Below are positions 21,941 to 33,232 of a stretch of 64,000 bases of DNA, piece by piece. Where the stretch lies: NCBI RefSeq assembly GCF_003589595.1, contig NW_020653852.1, positions 4,749,615-4,813,614 of the forward strand, read 5' to 3'. The stretch is from Hyposmocoma kahamanoa (lineage: Eukaryota > Arthropoda > Insecta > Lepidoptera > Cosmopterigidae). Numbering within the stretch: position 1 is the stretch's first letter; each line of letters begins with the position of its first letter. The notes under the pieces were generated by a model that saw nothing but the letters and a program-made list of their open reading frames with translations, was not told the DNA's origin and ran no database searches. The position numbers and the translations under genes are program-made.

Positions 21941-21948
21941 CTGTAGCG
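21941..21948. repeat. hAT target-site duplication, right
   Basis: CTGTAGCG, identical to 18785-18792. Confidence 0.9.
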
Positions 21949-23157
21949 TAACATCGGCATCACAAATAAAACGAGCAAAATAAAATGTAACTTTATGCTG
22001 TACGTCAGGGTTATATTCAAATATGTGGGTGGGAATCGCTATCACGCCCTGTAATAAAGTTCAATATCCGTTTCAATGCTCAAATTTTTTACTGTCCCTA
22101 CTTTAAAAAACCTACCTCAAAAGTTAGACAGATAAAAACACTTTAGTCACTAATATGACACAAATGCAGATTGAATACAAGAGGATAAATAAAATATTTT
22201 TGTCATAGCAGTGAAAGGGTGCCGACTCAGTATAATGTATGCCTAAAGCGTGAAATACACAGAGAGCAAGTGCGGGTCGTACGCGTGTCGGGTCGGAAGC
22301 ACGGCGAGTCTAATTCCGCGGGACGGGCATACGCGCCCGCGCGTAGTGTGTTGTCGTCCATATAAATACATGGAATTACACCCACCGCGCTCTCGACCTG
22401 ACACTCGCCAGATTCGCACCCACTACCCTCACCCGTGCTTCACTGTCACGTTTAAGCTAGTTTTCATTCAGAACCAACGAGACGGACTACATCTAGAAGT
22501 TATTTGTAAGGAAAGCTAACAAACATAACATATAACAAACAGCTAGGAGTAAAATTGTTCAATGAAATAAGGTGTAAATAGAGCTTCTAAAATAACCTAT
22601 TCAGTATATAATATTATGAAAATGCATATGCGGATATGAATATGGAATATAGCTGTAAGTGAAAATTATGATTGTGAATGCGTTTTAGTGTAATAAATCA
22701 TACAATTTTCTACTAATTTTGTTTTTTGTGCAGTTCACATTGATGTTGAAAACGCCGTTTACCAATTTAGCCGACGATACTCTACTTTCATAACAAAAAT
22801 TATAACGATTTTCTTTTCATTTTCAGGTACGTCATTATTTCTATTGTTAGAGTCTACGACGACGTCGTGAAATAGGCTGTCAATACCTTCAGATGTAAGT
22901 AAATAATTTAGAAACAATCGATAATAACACGTATAAACGTAACTACACCGTTATCAATATTTTGGTGTGTTGAGTCTTTTAAAACTTTACTCAAAACTCA
23001 TTGTCTTTTATTGTAGTTATTCTTTTCTCCTGTAGTAACTATAGGCCTAGTGCTTGAGGGCGCGTTCTCATTATGTCGTAATATTTTATTTATTGTGAGA
23101 CAACTGTCACGTCTAGCCTGTATCGTCTAGTATTTAAGTATGTAATTTTGTAATTGT
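21949..23157. other. No recognised gene; CpG-rich island 22250-22450
   Basis: 22250-22450 is GC/CpG-rich ('cgggcatacgcgcccgcgcg'), unlike its flanks, and may be a degraded MITE of the kind at 11745 and 30614. No terminal repeats found. The remainder is AT-rich and unassigned. Confidence 0.4.
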
Positions 23158-23555
23158 AATATGAAGAAATACTTTCATAGATTTCTCATAGATGGCGCTA
23201 CGGCAAAAAAGTCGTTGAAAACCAAATACAAAGATCCGACAACAAGCACATAGAAAATTTCGTGAGGTCCGCTGCTTCGTTCCGCATAGCATAGCGTCAG
23301 ACACGGTTTGCTAGGAGACGTCGCCGGTTCGAATGCGGCAAGTTCGATGTAATTTTTTCTAAGTGTTTGATCTTTGTATTAATAATTACAACAAACTAGT
23401 GGAGCAATTTCAGAAGAAATTATTGTTTTATTTTCATATATTTGTGAAGAAAATAAATAAAATGTATTATTATTACTATACCATTTTCTAGAATCTACGA
23501 TTGATCGCTATTACGTGTTTACAGGGCTCTCAAAGGCTGACAACGCATAGGCACC
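23158..23555 (+). mobile_element. SINE-D with extended 3' region
   Basis: Starts 'atgaagaaatactttcatag', carries 'tagatggcgctacgg', a degraded A box ('gcatagcatagcg') and a B box ('ccggttcgaatgcgg'), then the SINE-D body. From about 23436 it continues with 120 bp (catatatttgtgaagaaaat and onward) that recur at 35640-35765 after another SINE-D, so the unit that moved is longer than the basic SINE. Confidence 0.65.
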
Positions 23556-23740
23556 TAAATTGAAAGTCATAGTGGTTAAACATTCTGACATTCAATACAA
23601 ATTTAATTGTGTAATAGAAGCTTCAGGTTCTTTTACATTGAGCACTTGTTGCGCTCTCTGTTTGTTATTATTTATCCTTACTGTTTTGGAAGAGATCAAA
23701 CAACAAGGCCGTCTTTTGCACCCCATGTTTTGTCTTTTTA

Positions 23741-24150
23741 ACCGACTTCAAAAAAGGAGGAGGTTCTCAATTCGTCTGTTTTTTTTGTATGTATGTTACG
23801 CGATAACTCCGGTATTTGTGAACCGATTTTCATGATTTCTTTTTTTGTTGGAAAGGGTGTCCCATTTTATTTTAAAGAAAATCATCCACCTCGAAGGGTG
23901 CATGAAGATTCATTTTTATAAATAGCGCCTAACTTTAGTTTAGGAGCAATTACTTTAATGGTTGATTTTGCTGTTTCTCCAATTCAATGCGTTTTTCTCT
24001 TAATATACGTTGAGTAGTGAGAACCAATTTTTATTATCTCCAGTGTCAAGTCCTGTATAGTGGCAAACTAGGGGATATTTCAATAAAACTTAGCAAATAG
24101 ACGTAATTCCACGTACTTTTGAGGTCGGCTTTCTTAGTACTCTGTACTGA
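23741..24150 (+). repeat. Family B repeat, copy 1
   Basis: Family B is about 440 bp: 'accgacttcaaaaaaggagg', a T-run, 'gtatgtatgttacgcgataa', 'gtgaaccgattttcatgatt', 'ttgaagaaaatcatccacct', 'cctaactttagtttaggagc', 'tcaagtcctgtatagtggca', 'acttttgaggtcggtttttt', 'agtactctgtactga'. The two ends carry ACCGACTTCAAAA and, inverted, ACCGACCTCAAAA, which could be terminal inverted repeats. No coding capacity. Class unknown. Confidence 0.75.
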
Positions 24151-24382
24151 TCATTATTCTATTTGTATTTAAATTAAAAACTTCTAGTGTTAAATTTGAA
24201 TTAAATTCGGTTTGTTTACAGCAAGTTCAATTTCTTAAACCTACCGGTATTACAGTCAATTTCAGCGCACAGGTACTTAGAGACTTCAAAGGAATTTCTA
24301 ATCACTTTAATGACGAATAAATTAGTTTCTAAGCTTGGTTTGAAATACGAGTCGGTACTAAACAGGTTCCTTTGTGTATTAC

Positions 24383-24540
24383 TGATGAGAAGCAATCTTA
24401 TTCACTACGCATTAACTATCTAAGTTAATAAATTTATTACAGGAAATTCATTTTTAGTTACGGAAAAAATAGTTTTTCCTGTAATGGAAACTTATTAACT
24501 ATTATATTTATTGCGTAGTGAATAAGATTGCTTTTCATCA
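24383..24540. repeat. Fold-back element, 29-bp arms
   Basis: 24383-24411 and 24512-24540 are inverted with 28 of 29 matches (core agcaatcttattcactacgc). A nested inverted pair (ttacaggaaa/tttcctgtaa) lies inside, so most of the 158 bp can pair. Confidence 0.75.
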
Positions 24541-24544
24541 CATT

Positions 24545-24635
24545 TTCATTAGTAACATTTCAGAATAGGAATACATATTTTATGCGATTTCTCACGAAAT
24601 ATGTTCCTACCTATTCTGAAATGTTACTAAATGAA
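24545..24635. repeat. Second adjacent fold-back, about 25-bp arms
   Basis: 24545-24569 (core agtaacatttcagaatagg) and 24610-24635 are inverted with one inserted base. The pairing continues inward (ggaa.acatattt/aaatatgttcc). It starts only 4 bp after the previous fold-back. Confidence 0.75.
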
Positions 24636-24704
24636 ACTTGATTACCTTCCTTAAGATTCTAACACATTCCAACAGTTTGTTAACAGAATTAGTTCAAATT
24701 TTAA

Positions 24705-24795
24705 TCGATCTAGGGCGAGCTGGGACCGGGCGAAATGGCGCGCATTGGGAGAGGCCTGTGTCCAGCAATAGACCGCGATAGGCTGATAATGATGA
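24705..24795 (+). mobile_element. RTE-like LINE/SINE 3' tail
   Basis: 'gagaggcctgtgtccagcaa' followed by 'tagaccgcgataggctgata' and 'atgatgac' is the characteristic 3' end of RTE-type LINEs in Lepidoptera (GGCTGATGATG-type tail). Only the last 90 bp are present. Confidence 0.65.
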
Positions 24796-25386
24796 CACCG
24801 TCGATGTGCCATTGACTCTGACCGAAAATTTTCAATGGCAGTTTTATCGTAGCTCGATGGCTAGCTACTGAAAAGCGACTATTAACTTTTAGTAGAATAC
24901 TAAACGTACAACATCCTGTTATTGACACTCTATCCACACACAACTGAGATGATTTATAATCTAAGTAAACAAAGTACTAAAAACTGATCTTAAAAGTCAT
25001 TCTTCCCCTAGTTTTCCACCCTTAGATGTGGAATATTTTCTTTAAATTTAATTGGGATAACTTCTAAGTTACCATCTTTCCAACAAAACAAGAATCATCA
25101 AAATCAGTTTATTATTAATTTGATACTTCTGCTATCGATATGAATATCTGGATGTACCATTAGAAAACGCACGACAAATTTTTGTCAGTCTTAAAATGAC
25201 GCTAAACATTACGGTGGACACCGACGCGTTTGTTTATGGTATGTAGTGTGCACTGCGCTATGTTCACACTTTCTCACAGTTTAATAAGTGAATCACTTTA
25301 TAATTTCATACCGAAAAATTCCAACTACCTACGTTTTGTTTTCGCTTAGAAACTTTCTAGTAAAAGTGAGTTTTGACCTATTTTTA

Positions 25387-25825
25387 ACCGACTTCAAAAA
25401 AGGAGGAGGTTCTCAATTCGTCTGTATGTTCTTTTTTTTGTATGTATGTTACGCAATAACTCCGGTATTTGTGAACCGATTTTCATTATTCTTTTTTTGT
25501 TGGAAAGGGGGTACTTCCATAGTGCTCCCATTTCATTTTGAAGAAAATCATCCACCTCAAAGGGTGGCTGTTCACTCATGAAGATTCATTTTTATAAATA
25601 GCGCCTAACTTTAGTTTAGGAGCAATTACTTCAATGGTTGATTTTGCTGTTTCTCCAATTCAAGGCGTTTTTCTCTCAATATACTTTGAGTAGTGAGAAC
25701 CGATTTTTATTATCTCCAGTGTCAAGTCCTGTAAAGTGGCGAACTAGGGGATATTTCAATAAAACTTAGCAAATAGACGTAATTCCACTTACTTTTGAGG
25801 TCGGTTTTTTAGTACTCTGTACTGA
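25387..25825 (+). repeat. Family B repeat, copy 2, near full length
   Basis: All family landmarks are present, from 'accgacttcaaaaaaggagg' to 'agtactctgtactga'. Best reference copy in the window. Confidence 0.8.
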
Positions 25826-27179
25826 GATTATATTCTCTCAATCTCTTGTAATTCAATATGGCTCAAAGGCAATCATACTACTACTTCCATAGCCGTAATT
25901 TTTATACAAGAAACATTTGCAAATGTTATTGCTATACGAATATGAATCTTACCTGGATCAGCGTCAGTGTAAAGTATTACTACACCGAACATTTCAATCC
26001 TATAATCAAAGGCGTGTGCGAAGACCCACGTTATGCAATGCGAGTACACCGCCAGATTATACGAATCTGTGCATCCGTACACGGCGCGAAACGGGCATGC
26101 ACACATACAAGCCACGCTGCTACGATTGTATAGAGTTACCAAACTTGGTCTTATTATACTACAGTATTATTTAAGTACTGTAAAGGAAGAAGGTTCTTTC
26201 GTCCGTTGGATGAGGTTACCAAAACAAGCCAAGTGACACTTGAAGTGGTTCAGAAGATTTTTAATTTCACCTTGTATGTCGCCAATACAATTTCACCCTA
26301 CATGCGGAAGGTCCGGGCAGTTGTTCCCAGAAGGGATTCGACTCCTGAAAACCGTTCCGCGAGATGAGACTTTTCACCTTATATGAGCGTACGAAATATC
26401 AGAAGATCCGGTTAGCAGCTTCGAAGAAGGGACTCAACTCCTGGTACCTTACTGAGCTCTCTGTATTCTCAGATTTCTCTTCATATCAACAAAATTGTGT
26501 TCGAGTAGTCATCATTCGAGGGAAAATCTTAACACCGCGATTCAGAAATAACGCCAAATGGGTCAATGCCATCTAGCGGATTCTTAGAGAACTAAAAGTG
26601 AATAATTTGGCTTAAGTTAAGACCGTCTATTACATAAAGTAGGTTTGTTACAGTACTTACTATTCATGAACGGGTTAAAATGAGTTCGGTTTTTGTTTGC
26701 CCAATGAGATACGGGGCTTAAACTGCGACTTATGCCTCGTTGTCATCGCAAGAAAGCTCACGTCTCGCGAGAGAATAAAGAAAGAAAAGTCCCTGAAAAA
26801 CCACGCACAGTACTTTATTACATATTACACAGTGAAGTTATTTGACGAAAACGCAATTTTATGATAGGAAAAACGGCAGATTTCCCATTTTACGATCGGC
26901 ACTTACTGACTCCCGCTCTTTTTACGATCAAACATCATTCCCTTGCTTTGATATATCCTTATGAAGTAGACAATATTATTTATTGATTATGTTAGTTTTT
27001 AATACAAGATAATGGTACTGTTAAGTTGAGTAACTTTGAATTTCCTGTAATTTTGAATAAAACTGGTTTGAGAATTTCTCATTGTAGTCAAATACGTTGA
27101 TGACTGCGTGAAATGGAAAGATCAAATGTTCTAAATGTCAAATGTAGCATTGACAGTTGTGTGTCAATGTTACATTTAC
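25826..27179. other. No recognised gene
   Basis: Several overlapping short frames occur at 25857-26240 on both strands, without domains. 26,270-26,600 is slightly GC-richer, with no identified family. Confidence 0.35.
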
Positions 27180-27290
27180 AGAGCATGGCAACAGACACTG
27201 ATTCCAGTACATTCAGATCTAAGAATTTTTTCTTTGAGTTGTTCGATCTTCGTTTCAATAATAATAACAAACTAGTGGAGTACTTATTTT
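27180..27290 (+). mobile_element. SINE-D fragment
   Basis: 'gagttgttcgatcttcgttt' and 'aacaaactagtggagta' match the SINE-D body; the tRNA-like head is degraded. Confidence 0.55.
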
Positions 27291-27772
27291 AAAAAAATAA
27301 CATCGTGGTAACAAAGCATCGTGTTATTCAATAAATTAATAGGATCTATAGTATGAATCATAATTAGATGTTCAAAACGTAATCAAAGAGGATATCCGAA
27401 CAAAAAATACACCTTTAGAACTCTTTTCAAACTGTAATCTGAAAAAATTACTCTACTTTCTTATTTTATTTTACTTTTAATTCTACTTAATTTTGTTCAA
27501 TATACTAATTATAATAATTTTATAATAAAATACTATGTTTAAGGGCATAAATAATTTTATGACACTGGTAACACCGTCGGGATCAAAAACATTTTTTGTA
27601 CCGCCATTTTGTGGTGTCATAGATGTCATTTTTGCTTCGGTTCTCGAATTCGAATGTTTTCTTGTCTTCGTAGTGTGTTTGTTAAGTGCTTGTGTTGCTG
27701 TTAAAGTTTTTTATTTAGTGTTCATATTATGTAATAGATAATTAAAATTGTACAAAATCAGAATGCCCTCCT
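27291..27772. other. No recognised gene
   Basis: A 68-codon frame from ATG at 27535 is hydrophobic at its end ('FLVFVVCLLSACVAVKVFYL', a possible membrane segment) but matches no family. Support is too weak to call it a gene. Confidence 0.25.
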
Positions 27773-27818
27773 TTTCCAATTCCGTTACAAATACTTCTAT
27801 TTGTAACGGAATTGGAAA
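27773..27818. repeat. Perfect 21-bp hairpin, 4-nt loop
   Basis: Arms 27773-27793 and 27798-27818 are exact reverse complements (core ttccaattccgttacaaata) around 'cttc'. Confidence 0.85.
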
Positions 27819-28094
27819 CCTAAACCTTCGTTTAGGTCACCTGCATTCACACTTTAACAATGTAATTACATGACATTTCTTTGTTTACATTTTAAAGGTC
27901 TAATCATGATTACGTTTGAATTAATTTTTTATTTATTTGTTGAGCATTGGCTATAGAGCCATCATAAAACAAGTAACAAATAATTTAGAAACTCAAAACG
28001 TAATACCTTATTTGTGAAAAAACTGTAACTACAAAAACCTGCCATTTTTTTCCTATAATGCATACTCCAGACCTTTCGAGATGCTTGAACGTCA

Positions 28095-28190
28095 GTGCAA
28101 GCCCATGCTAGGATTTGAACCTAGAACCTTGTGTTTACCTAAAACCTTACACCTATATACTTGCATGTAAAGCTATTACGCCTTTCGTCA
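28095..28190 (-). mobile_element. tRNA-like SINE remnant
   Basis: On the minus strand 'ctaggttcaaatcctag' forms a perfect T-arm/B box (4-bp stem CTAG/CTAG with a GTTCAAATC loop), preceded by 'aggcgtaatagctttacatg' as a weak A-box region. The D and anticodon stems do not form, so this is a SINE remnant and not a functional tRNA. Confidence 0.5.
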
Positions 28191-28519
28191 CTAGAATAGA
28201 AGAAACAATAAAACATTACCATCCAAATCATTTGAGATTGCGCATTTTCGTACTGCTTACAGGCAAAGTATATAACCGAATGTTTGTAACTGACAGCTTA
28301 TGACCTACTTCGGACGTCAGTTAATACGAAATGGAACAATTTGTTGGAACTAAAATCCTTGCAGGGAAAAGAGAGGAACAAAGACTATTTAAAAAATTAG
28401 TGATGCTTATCTTTTAATTAAGCTAACAGGGTTCTTAATATTATTATGGTAGATTATATAATATATAATTATAACCGTTTTTATACAAAAAAAATACATT
28501 TTTAGTATTATATATACTA
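28191..28519. other. No recognised gene
   Basis: AT-rich, unassigned sequence. Confidence 0.4.
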
Positions 28520-28731
28520 CTGCGTCCTGATTTTAAAAGGTAAGGATGATTGCTAGTGAAATTACAGGCACACATTTTCAACTTATGTCTCGAGGTGACG
28601 GGCGCACTGGCAGTGCTCAGATGTGCCCGATTTAAAGGTATGAATAGCACTGCAACTGTTATATACAGGCGTGTAGCTTACCATCAGGCGCAGGGCTTGA
28701 TCGTCCCGTCACTTAAATTATTTAAAAAAGC
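28520..28731 (+). repeat. Family A repeat, copy 5
   Basis: 3' two thirds of the family, from 'ctgcgtcctgattttaaaag' to the A-rich end 'aattatttaaaaaa'. It is joined directly to copy 6 in the opposite orientation. Confidence 0.7.
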
Positions 28732-28930
28732 TTTAAATCGCAAAGATCTGAGGGGCACTGCCAGTGCGCCACTCACCCTGAGACATAAATTGACAAGTCC
28801 CATGTGCCTGTAATATTACCAGTACCCTTACCCTTCAAAATCGGAACATAATTGTAATGTTGACATTACTCTTTGGCGGCAAAAATAGGTAAGGTAGCAG
28901 TACTTCTCTCAACGAAATTTACAATGAGAG
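28732..28930 (-). repeat. Family A repeat, copy 6, inverted against copy 5
   Basis: Minus-strand copy ('aaatcgcaaagatctgaggg' to 'agcagtacttctctcaacga') lacking its 3' third. With copy 5 it makes an imperfect palindrome of about 400 bp. Confidence 0.7.
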
Positions 28931-29524
28931 TTTTCAACAAGTATGAAAGAATCACATGACCTCCGCAGACAAACAACAACAACAAAAACTATGAGATATG
29001 TAAAGAGCCCAAAACATTCATTAGTTTGAAAAACAAACACGAAACATAGGCTCATTTCCAATGTGTAACACACGAAAATTTACTAACTCGATATAAAAGA
29101 GAATGTTACACGTTTAGTGATATGTAACTCAGGACAAACCAATTTCAACCACCAACCATCTCAAAATGGCGTTTTGAAAAATATCGAAAAAATTTATATT
29201 CAACTCAAGCAAAATTAGAAACTGTGTAAAATCTAACAAACATCGTTTTTGTGAAAATTCTGCGTTTATAAATCGGTTCTGTCGATTTCTCAAATAAATT
29301 TACCTTCAGATAAAATCAATACGCAAACATAAACTGTTTATCCCGAATAGATGAGGAATTTATGCAAATACAAAATGGCGGCGAACAAGGGTGTTAATTT
29401 TAAACGCAAAATTCTATCAAACACAATGCGTGGAACGGAACATGATACCAAGTAACTGTGTCCATAAACCAACTGTCCATAATAGATACTACATACTACA
29501 TAACTGTGTAATAATAGATACTAC
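28931..29524. other. No recognised gene
   Basis: AT-rich, unassigned sequence. Confidence 0.4.
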
Positions 29525-29712
29525 AATGCCACTGTGAGCTTTAAATCACAAAAATCTGAAAGGCACTGTCACTGCATTCGTCACCCTGAGACAAGTTCCC
29601 TGTCCCTGTAATTTTACCAGCACTCTTTAGCCTTCAAAACCGGCGACAAAGGCGACAGAAATAGGTAAGGCGACAGTACATCTCCGAACTACGTCTTTCA
29701 CAAGGAGTTATT
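29525..29712 (-). repeat. Family A repeat, copy 7
   Basis: Minus-strand copy, 'gctttaaatcacaaaaatct' to 'cacaaggagttatt', with a short internal deletion. Confidence 0.65.
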
Positions 29713-30610
29713 TTCATGTATTAAAAAAGTTACGCCTATGACGATTAGTGAAGAGACCATCTGTCTGAAACCTGTGAAAGTATTAGGTAATATGTATTAC
29801 AATATTGAATCGAGATTAGTCGATATACCAATAAAAATGGAACTCAATTAATATGCTACTCTGCGAATCCAGTGGATGTCAAATAGTTCAAAATGGCTGC
29901 GCTTATGTTGCAGTTAATATTCCCACCATCCCTCCGCATAAAATTTGTAAAATAAAAAACGCATTATATTATAATGTTGCGTCATCACCGTTACTGTGGG
30001 CCAAAAGTTGTTAAAGCGAACAATATCAGTACATTGTGGTAGAAGTGGACAAGGTTTTTATTATCAGTTCTTTATGGATGCAATGCAAGATGAAGAAAAT
30101 GTCATACGTTAGGATATAACTAAATTTAGTCATTTTAATATTCGTTTAAAACACAATTTCAAAGAAATAATTTAAAACGTGCAACAATCCACTGAATTTA
30201 ATGGAAAATACGCAGTTAAAACACGACGCATTTCGAATTCGTCTAGAATCTAGGTATCTTCAAAATTCTTCCGGTGATTTGGCACCGATAAGTGTTTCAT
30301 TTACTCGTTTGATTCAATTACATACAACAAATCCTAAAATTTTATTCTTTCTGCTCTTTCGGCGCTGACAAGCGATCACTTAAAAGCGTCAGTCGTTAGT
30401 ACGACTTTGAAAGAAGCCGCAATATGGCCGCGTATTTTGTCAATCATTAGTTAACGATTAAGTGTGAGTTTGTACCCACGCAGTAAGCAAATACCCTCGC
30501 GAAAGTATTGGGTTAAATTTTTTGCTCCTAAACTGACCAAATCTAAAAATTATCAGATTTCTCATTTTATTATGTTATTGATCATTAATTGTGATACAGC
30601 GAAAATGTTC
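29713..30610. other. No recognised gene
   Basis: AT-rich, unassigned sequence. Confidence 0.4.
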
Positions 30611-30613
30611 TTA

Positions 30614-30958
30614 GAGCCTAAACACACAGCGTATTTATTACGCGCAGATGACGCGCTAACGCGATTCAATGGCAGTCAGAAAACCTTTGCACACGTTCAT
30701 AAATTCAGTGGCGCTGTAAACGCGCGTTCGTGAAACGCGCGATGTCCGCGCTACATGGATGCGGGTGGATGAGTGGCGTGAGCACTCGCCCTTCCACCTC
30801 TTATTTCATCAAACATACAATGAAATACATTACAGACGAGTTTCGAACGCGCGTCTCGCGCTTTGTACGCGCGTTTGAATCGATACAAACGCAACAAGCT
30901 GCTTTTAAGGCGCGTTCGCGTCGTCTGCGCATAAATTAAACGCTGTGTACGTGGGCTC
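30614..30958. mobile_element. PIF/Harbinger-like MITE with TTA duplication
   Basis: 345 bp, ends GAGCC...GGCTC. The left end (gagcctaaacacacagcgta, then ttacgcgcagatgacgcg) and the right end reversed (gagcccacgtacacagcgtt, then tatgcgcagacgacgcg) match over nearly 50 bp with small gaps. TTA flanks both sides exactly (30611-30613 and 30959-30961), the target duplication of the PIF/Harbinger superfamily. The interior is CpG-rich and has no transposase; open frames inside are incidental. Confidence 0.75.
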
Positions 30959-30961
30959 TTA

Positions 30962-31899
30962 ATATTGCAAAATCGTTATCGGCCGTGGGACATTAGATTT
31001 TTATCTCAACAAACCTGGCATTGTGCTGGCTAACAACAGAGAGATATTGCGGTAAAAAAGGGTGGGCGGTGGCCACCTAGACCGGGTCTATACAGACAGA
31101 GAACTCGTAAAATACCAGTAAACAATCGTTTTGTTGTCAAGCTTTATTACTTGCGATTTACATTTTGCAAACACCCTATTTACGTTACCAAGCGGTAGGG
31201 CGCCTCTATGCATAGAGAAGGCAATTATCAGCCTTCGTTTACATTGTTAGAGGTTCATAAATAATTTACAACAAGATGTCGTTCGCACAATTAGGATTCA
31301 AATAGGCAGTGTTAAAGGAAATGGGTTGAGTGAGATAACTAAAGATAAACAGTTCAAGAGAGGTTAAAGCGTTGCTGTTTACCGTCGGAGAAATGAACTA
31401 AAAGTTGAATTTAATTAAAATTGACACGCCAGTGTTGCGCGATGGCATTGTTAATGGTATTGGGAAACAAATTTTGTCGTCATCACTAACAACTGTTTTC
31501 ACAAAAATTGTACTGTTTTGTAAAAAAAAGGTATACTCTTGTATACAATTTTCCTGATTGAGGATTGGCAACCAATATTCTTTCACGTGAATTTTTACTA
31601 AAATTGTTTGTTGTCATGGATCCGTATCCATCGACAGCTGGAATTGAGTTTGGTTGAAAGTTTAATCAATTACGTAGGATATTTTCACTCATTCATGGAC
31701 AGTAACAGCGTTTACCTCAAAAAACCAACTTACGGGCTTTACAGCACGCTTTGAAAGTGCTTTCTGTGTAATTGCCGCCTACTGCTTTTCCATAAAGAAG
31801 ACGTATCAATAACGTACTGACAAAATTCAATGATTTACATACATTGAACATTTTATATTGAAACAATCAATTTAAGCACTAGAGCAAGAAAATTACAGG
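30962..31899. other. No recognised gene
   Basis: AT-rich, unassigned sequence. Confidence 0.4.
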
Positions 31900-32420
31900 C
31901 ATTTTTGGGTACAGTGCAACGGACGCTACGACCGAGGAGAGATCAAATGATGTGTCTGATCGACGGTAACTGTACCCCGTCTATCGTCGCTCTGGGTAAA
32001 TCACCTTGTCTTGCTGAATCGCTTAGTCCACTAGACCTTTTTGCATATATGCGTTGGGTTACTTTCCTCGCCGAAACAGACTTTATGCATTAGAGTGATG
32101 CCACAAGCGCGCTGCCGGCATTTCAATGTAACGCCGCTTATTTACCCTTCCCCACTTCGTCTCTTGGCCCCTTCTCCGATGCGTAGGCGTTCTGTCGCCG
32201 CGTGCCATTTCTACGCGCCGTGTGGCATGTCCTTCTGATTTATATGTTAGTACAACGTAGCGTCACAACATAGGCGTCACAAAGCCGACTTATATAGGAC
32301 GGATCCGCGTCGAAAACAAAAGAAGTGAGAGAATAATTTGGTAATAAATGGAATACTGTAGTCTTTGGGGATCGGGGAGGAAAAAACTACAGTAGCTAGG
32401 ATGTCCGGGGCCGCACACCC
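31900..32420. other. GC-richer unassigned island with TATA-like and AATAAA signals
   Basis: About 520 bp with balanced composition. It contains a TATA-like 'cttatatagga' (32289-32299), AATAAA (32344-32349) and a weak inverted pair 'actgtagt/actacagt' around 32355-32395. This order would suit a solo LTR, but no second LTR, primer-binding site or target duplication was found. Open frames at 31905-32238 have no known domains. Confidence 0.25.
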
Positions 32421-32792
32421 GTACAGAAAAGACGGCAGCCTACGATTTTCCTAACGAACCTCCTGAATTCGAATTAAAAGTGACGTGGTGAATGTTTATT
32501 ATACTCCCTATAAAGATGTAAACAGCCTGCTTGATGCCCAATCTGACTTCCATAGACAATCAACAATGTAATTAAGTGCTACAAACGTTTACAAAAGTTA
32601 TAGCAATCTTGGAGTTCTATCAAATTGTACGAAAATCCGGCCCACTTTAATTATTGACTTCAGGCGATTCGCCCAAGTGTTGGGCAACTAACTAAGAATA
32701 GAAGCTTAAACGACTTAACTTGTTCGAGATACTCAGGGCAAGTACACCCAAACTGAATCAGACTAAGGTGTCGTTACACCCTATGAATATAA

Positions 32793-33192
32793 NNNNNNNN
32801 NNNNNNNNNNNNNNNNNNNNNNNNNNNNNNNNNNNNNNNNNNNNNNNNNNNNNNNNNNNNNNNNNNNNNNNNNNNNNNNNNNNNNNNNNNNNNNNNNNNN
32901 NNNNNNNNNNNNNNNNNNNNNNNNNNNNNNNNNNNNNNNNNNNNNNNNNNNNNNNNNNNNNNNNNNNNNNNNNNNNNNNNNNNNNNNNNNNNNNNNNNNN
33001 NNNNNNNNNNNNNNNNNNNNNNNNNNNNNNNNNNNNNNNNNNNNNNNNNNNNNNNNNNNNNNNNNNNNNNNNNNNNNNNNNNNNNNNNNNNNNNNNNNNN
33101 NNNNNNNNNNNNNNNNNNNNNNNNNNNNNNNNNNNNNNNNNNNNNNNNNNNNNNNNNNNNNNNNNNNNNNNNNNNNNNNNNNNNNNNNNNNN
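32793..33192. other. Assembly gap (400 N)
   Basis: Exactly 400 undetermined bases. The sequence resumes inside a family B copy, so most of that repeat is probably hidden in the gap, and the apparent frames across it are meaningless. Confidence 0.95.
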
Positions 33193-33232
33193 TTCGGTTT
33201 TTTTAGTACTCTGCACTGAGGTTATTTGGGTT
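33193..33232 (+). repeat. Family B repeat, copy 3, last 40 bp after the gap
   Basis: 'ttcggtttttttagtactct' and 'gcactgaggttat' are the 3' end of family B. Confidence 0.65.

Noticed and set aside
22250..22519. CpG island marking a gene promoter
   Set aside because: No exon or frame with a domain follows; similar CpG-rich blocks here are transposon interiors.
25394..25581. Frames common to all family B copies
   Set aside because: They recur only because the repeat recurs; frames are broken differently in each copy.
28095..28190. tRNA gene suggested by a perfect T-arm
   Set aside because: No acceptor stem, D-stem or anticodon stem can be formed; treated as a SINE remnant.
31900..32420. Solo LTR of an LTR retrotransposon
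   Set aside because: TATA-like and AATAAA signals are present, but no TG..CA ends with target duplication could be identified.
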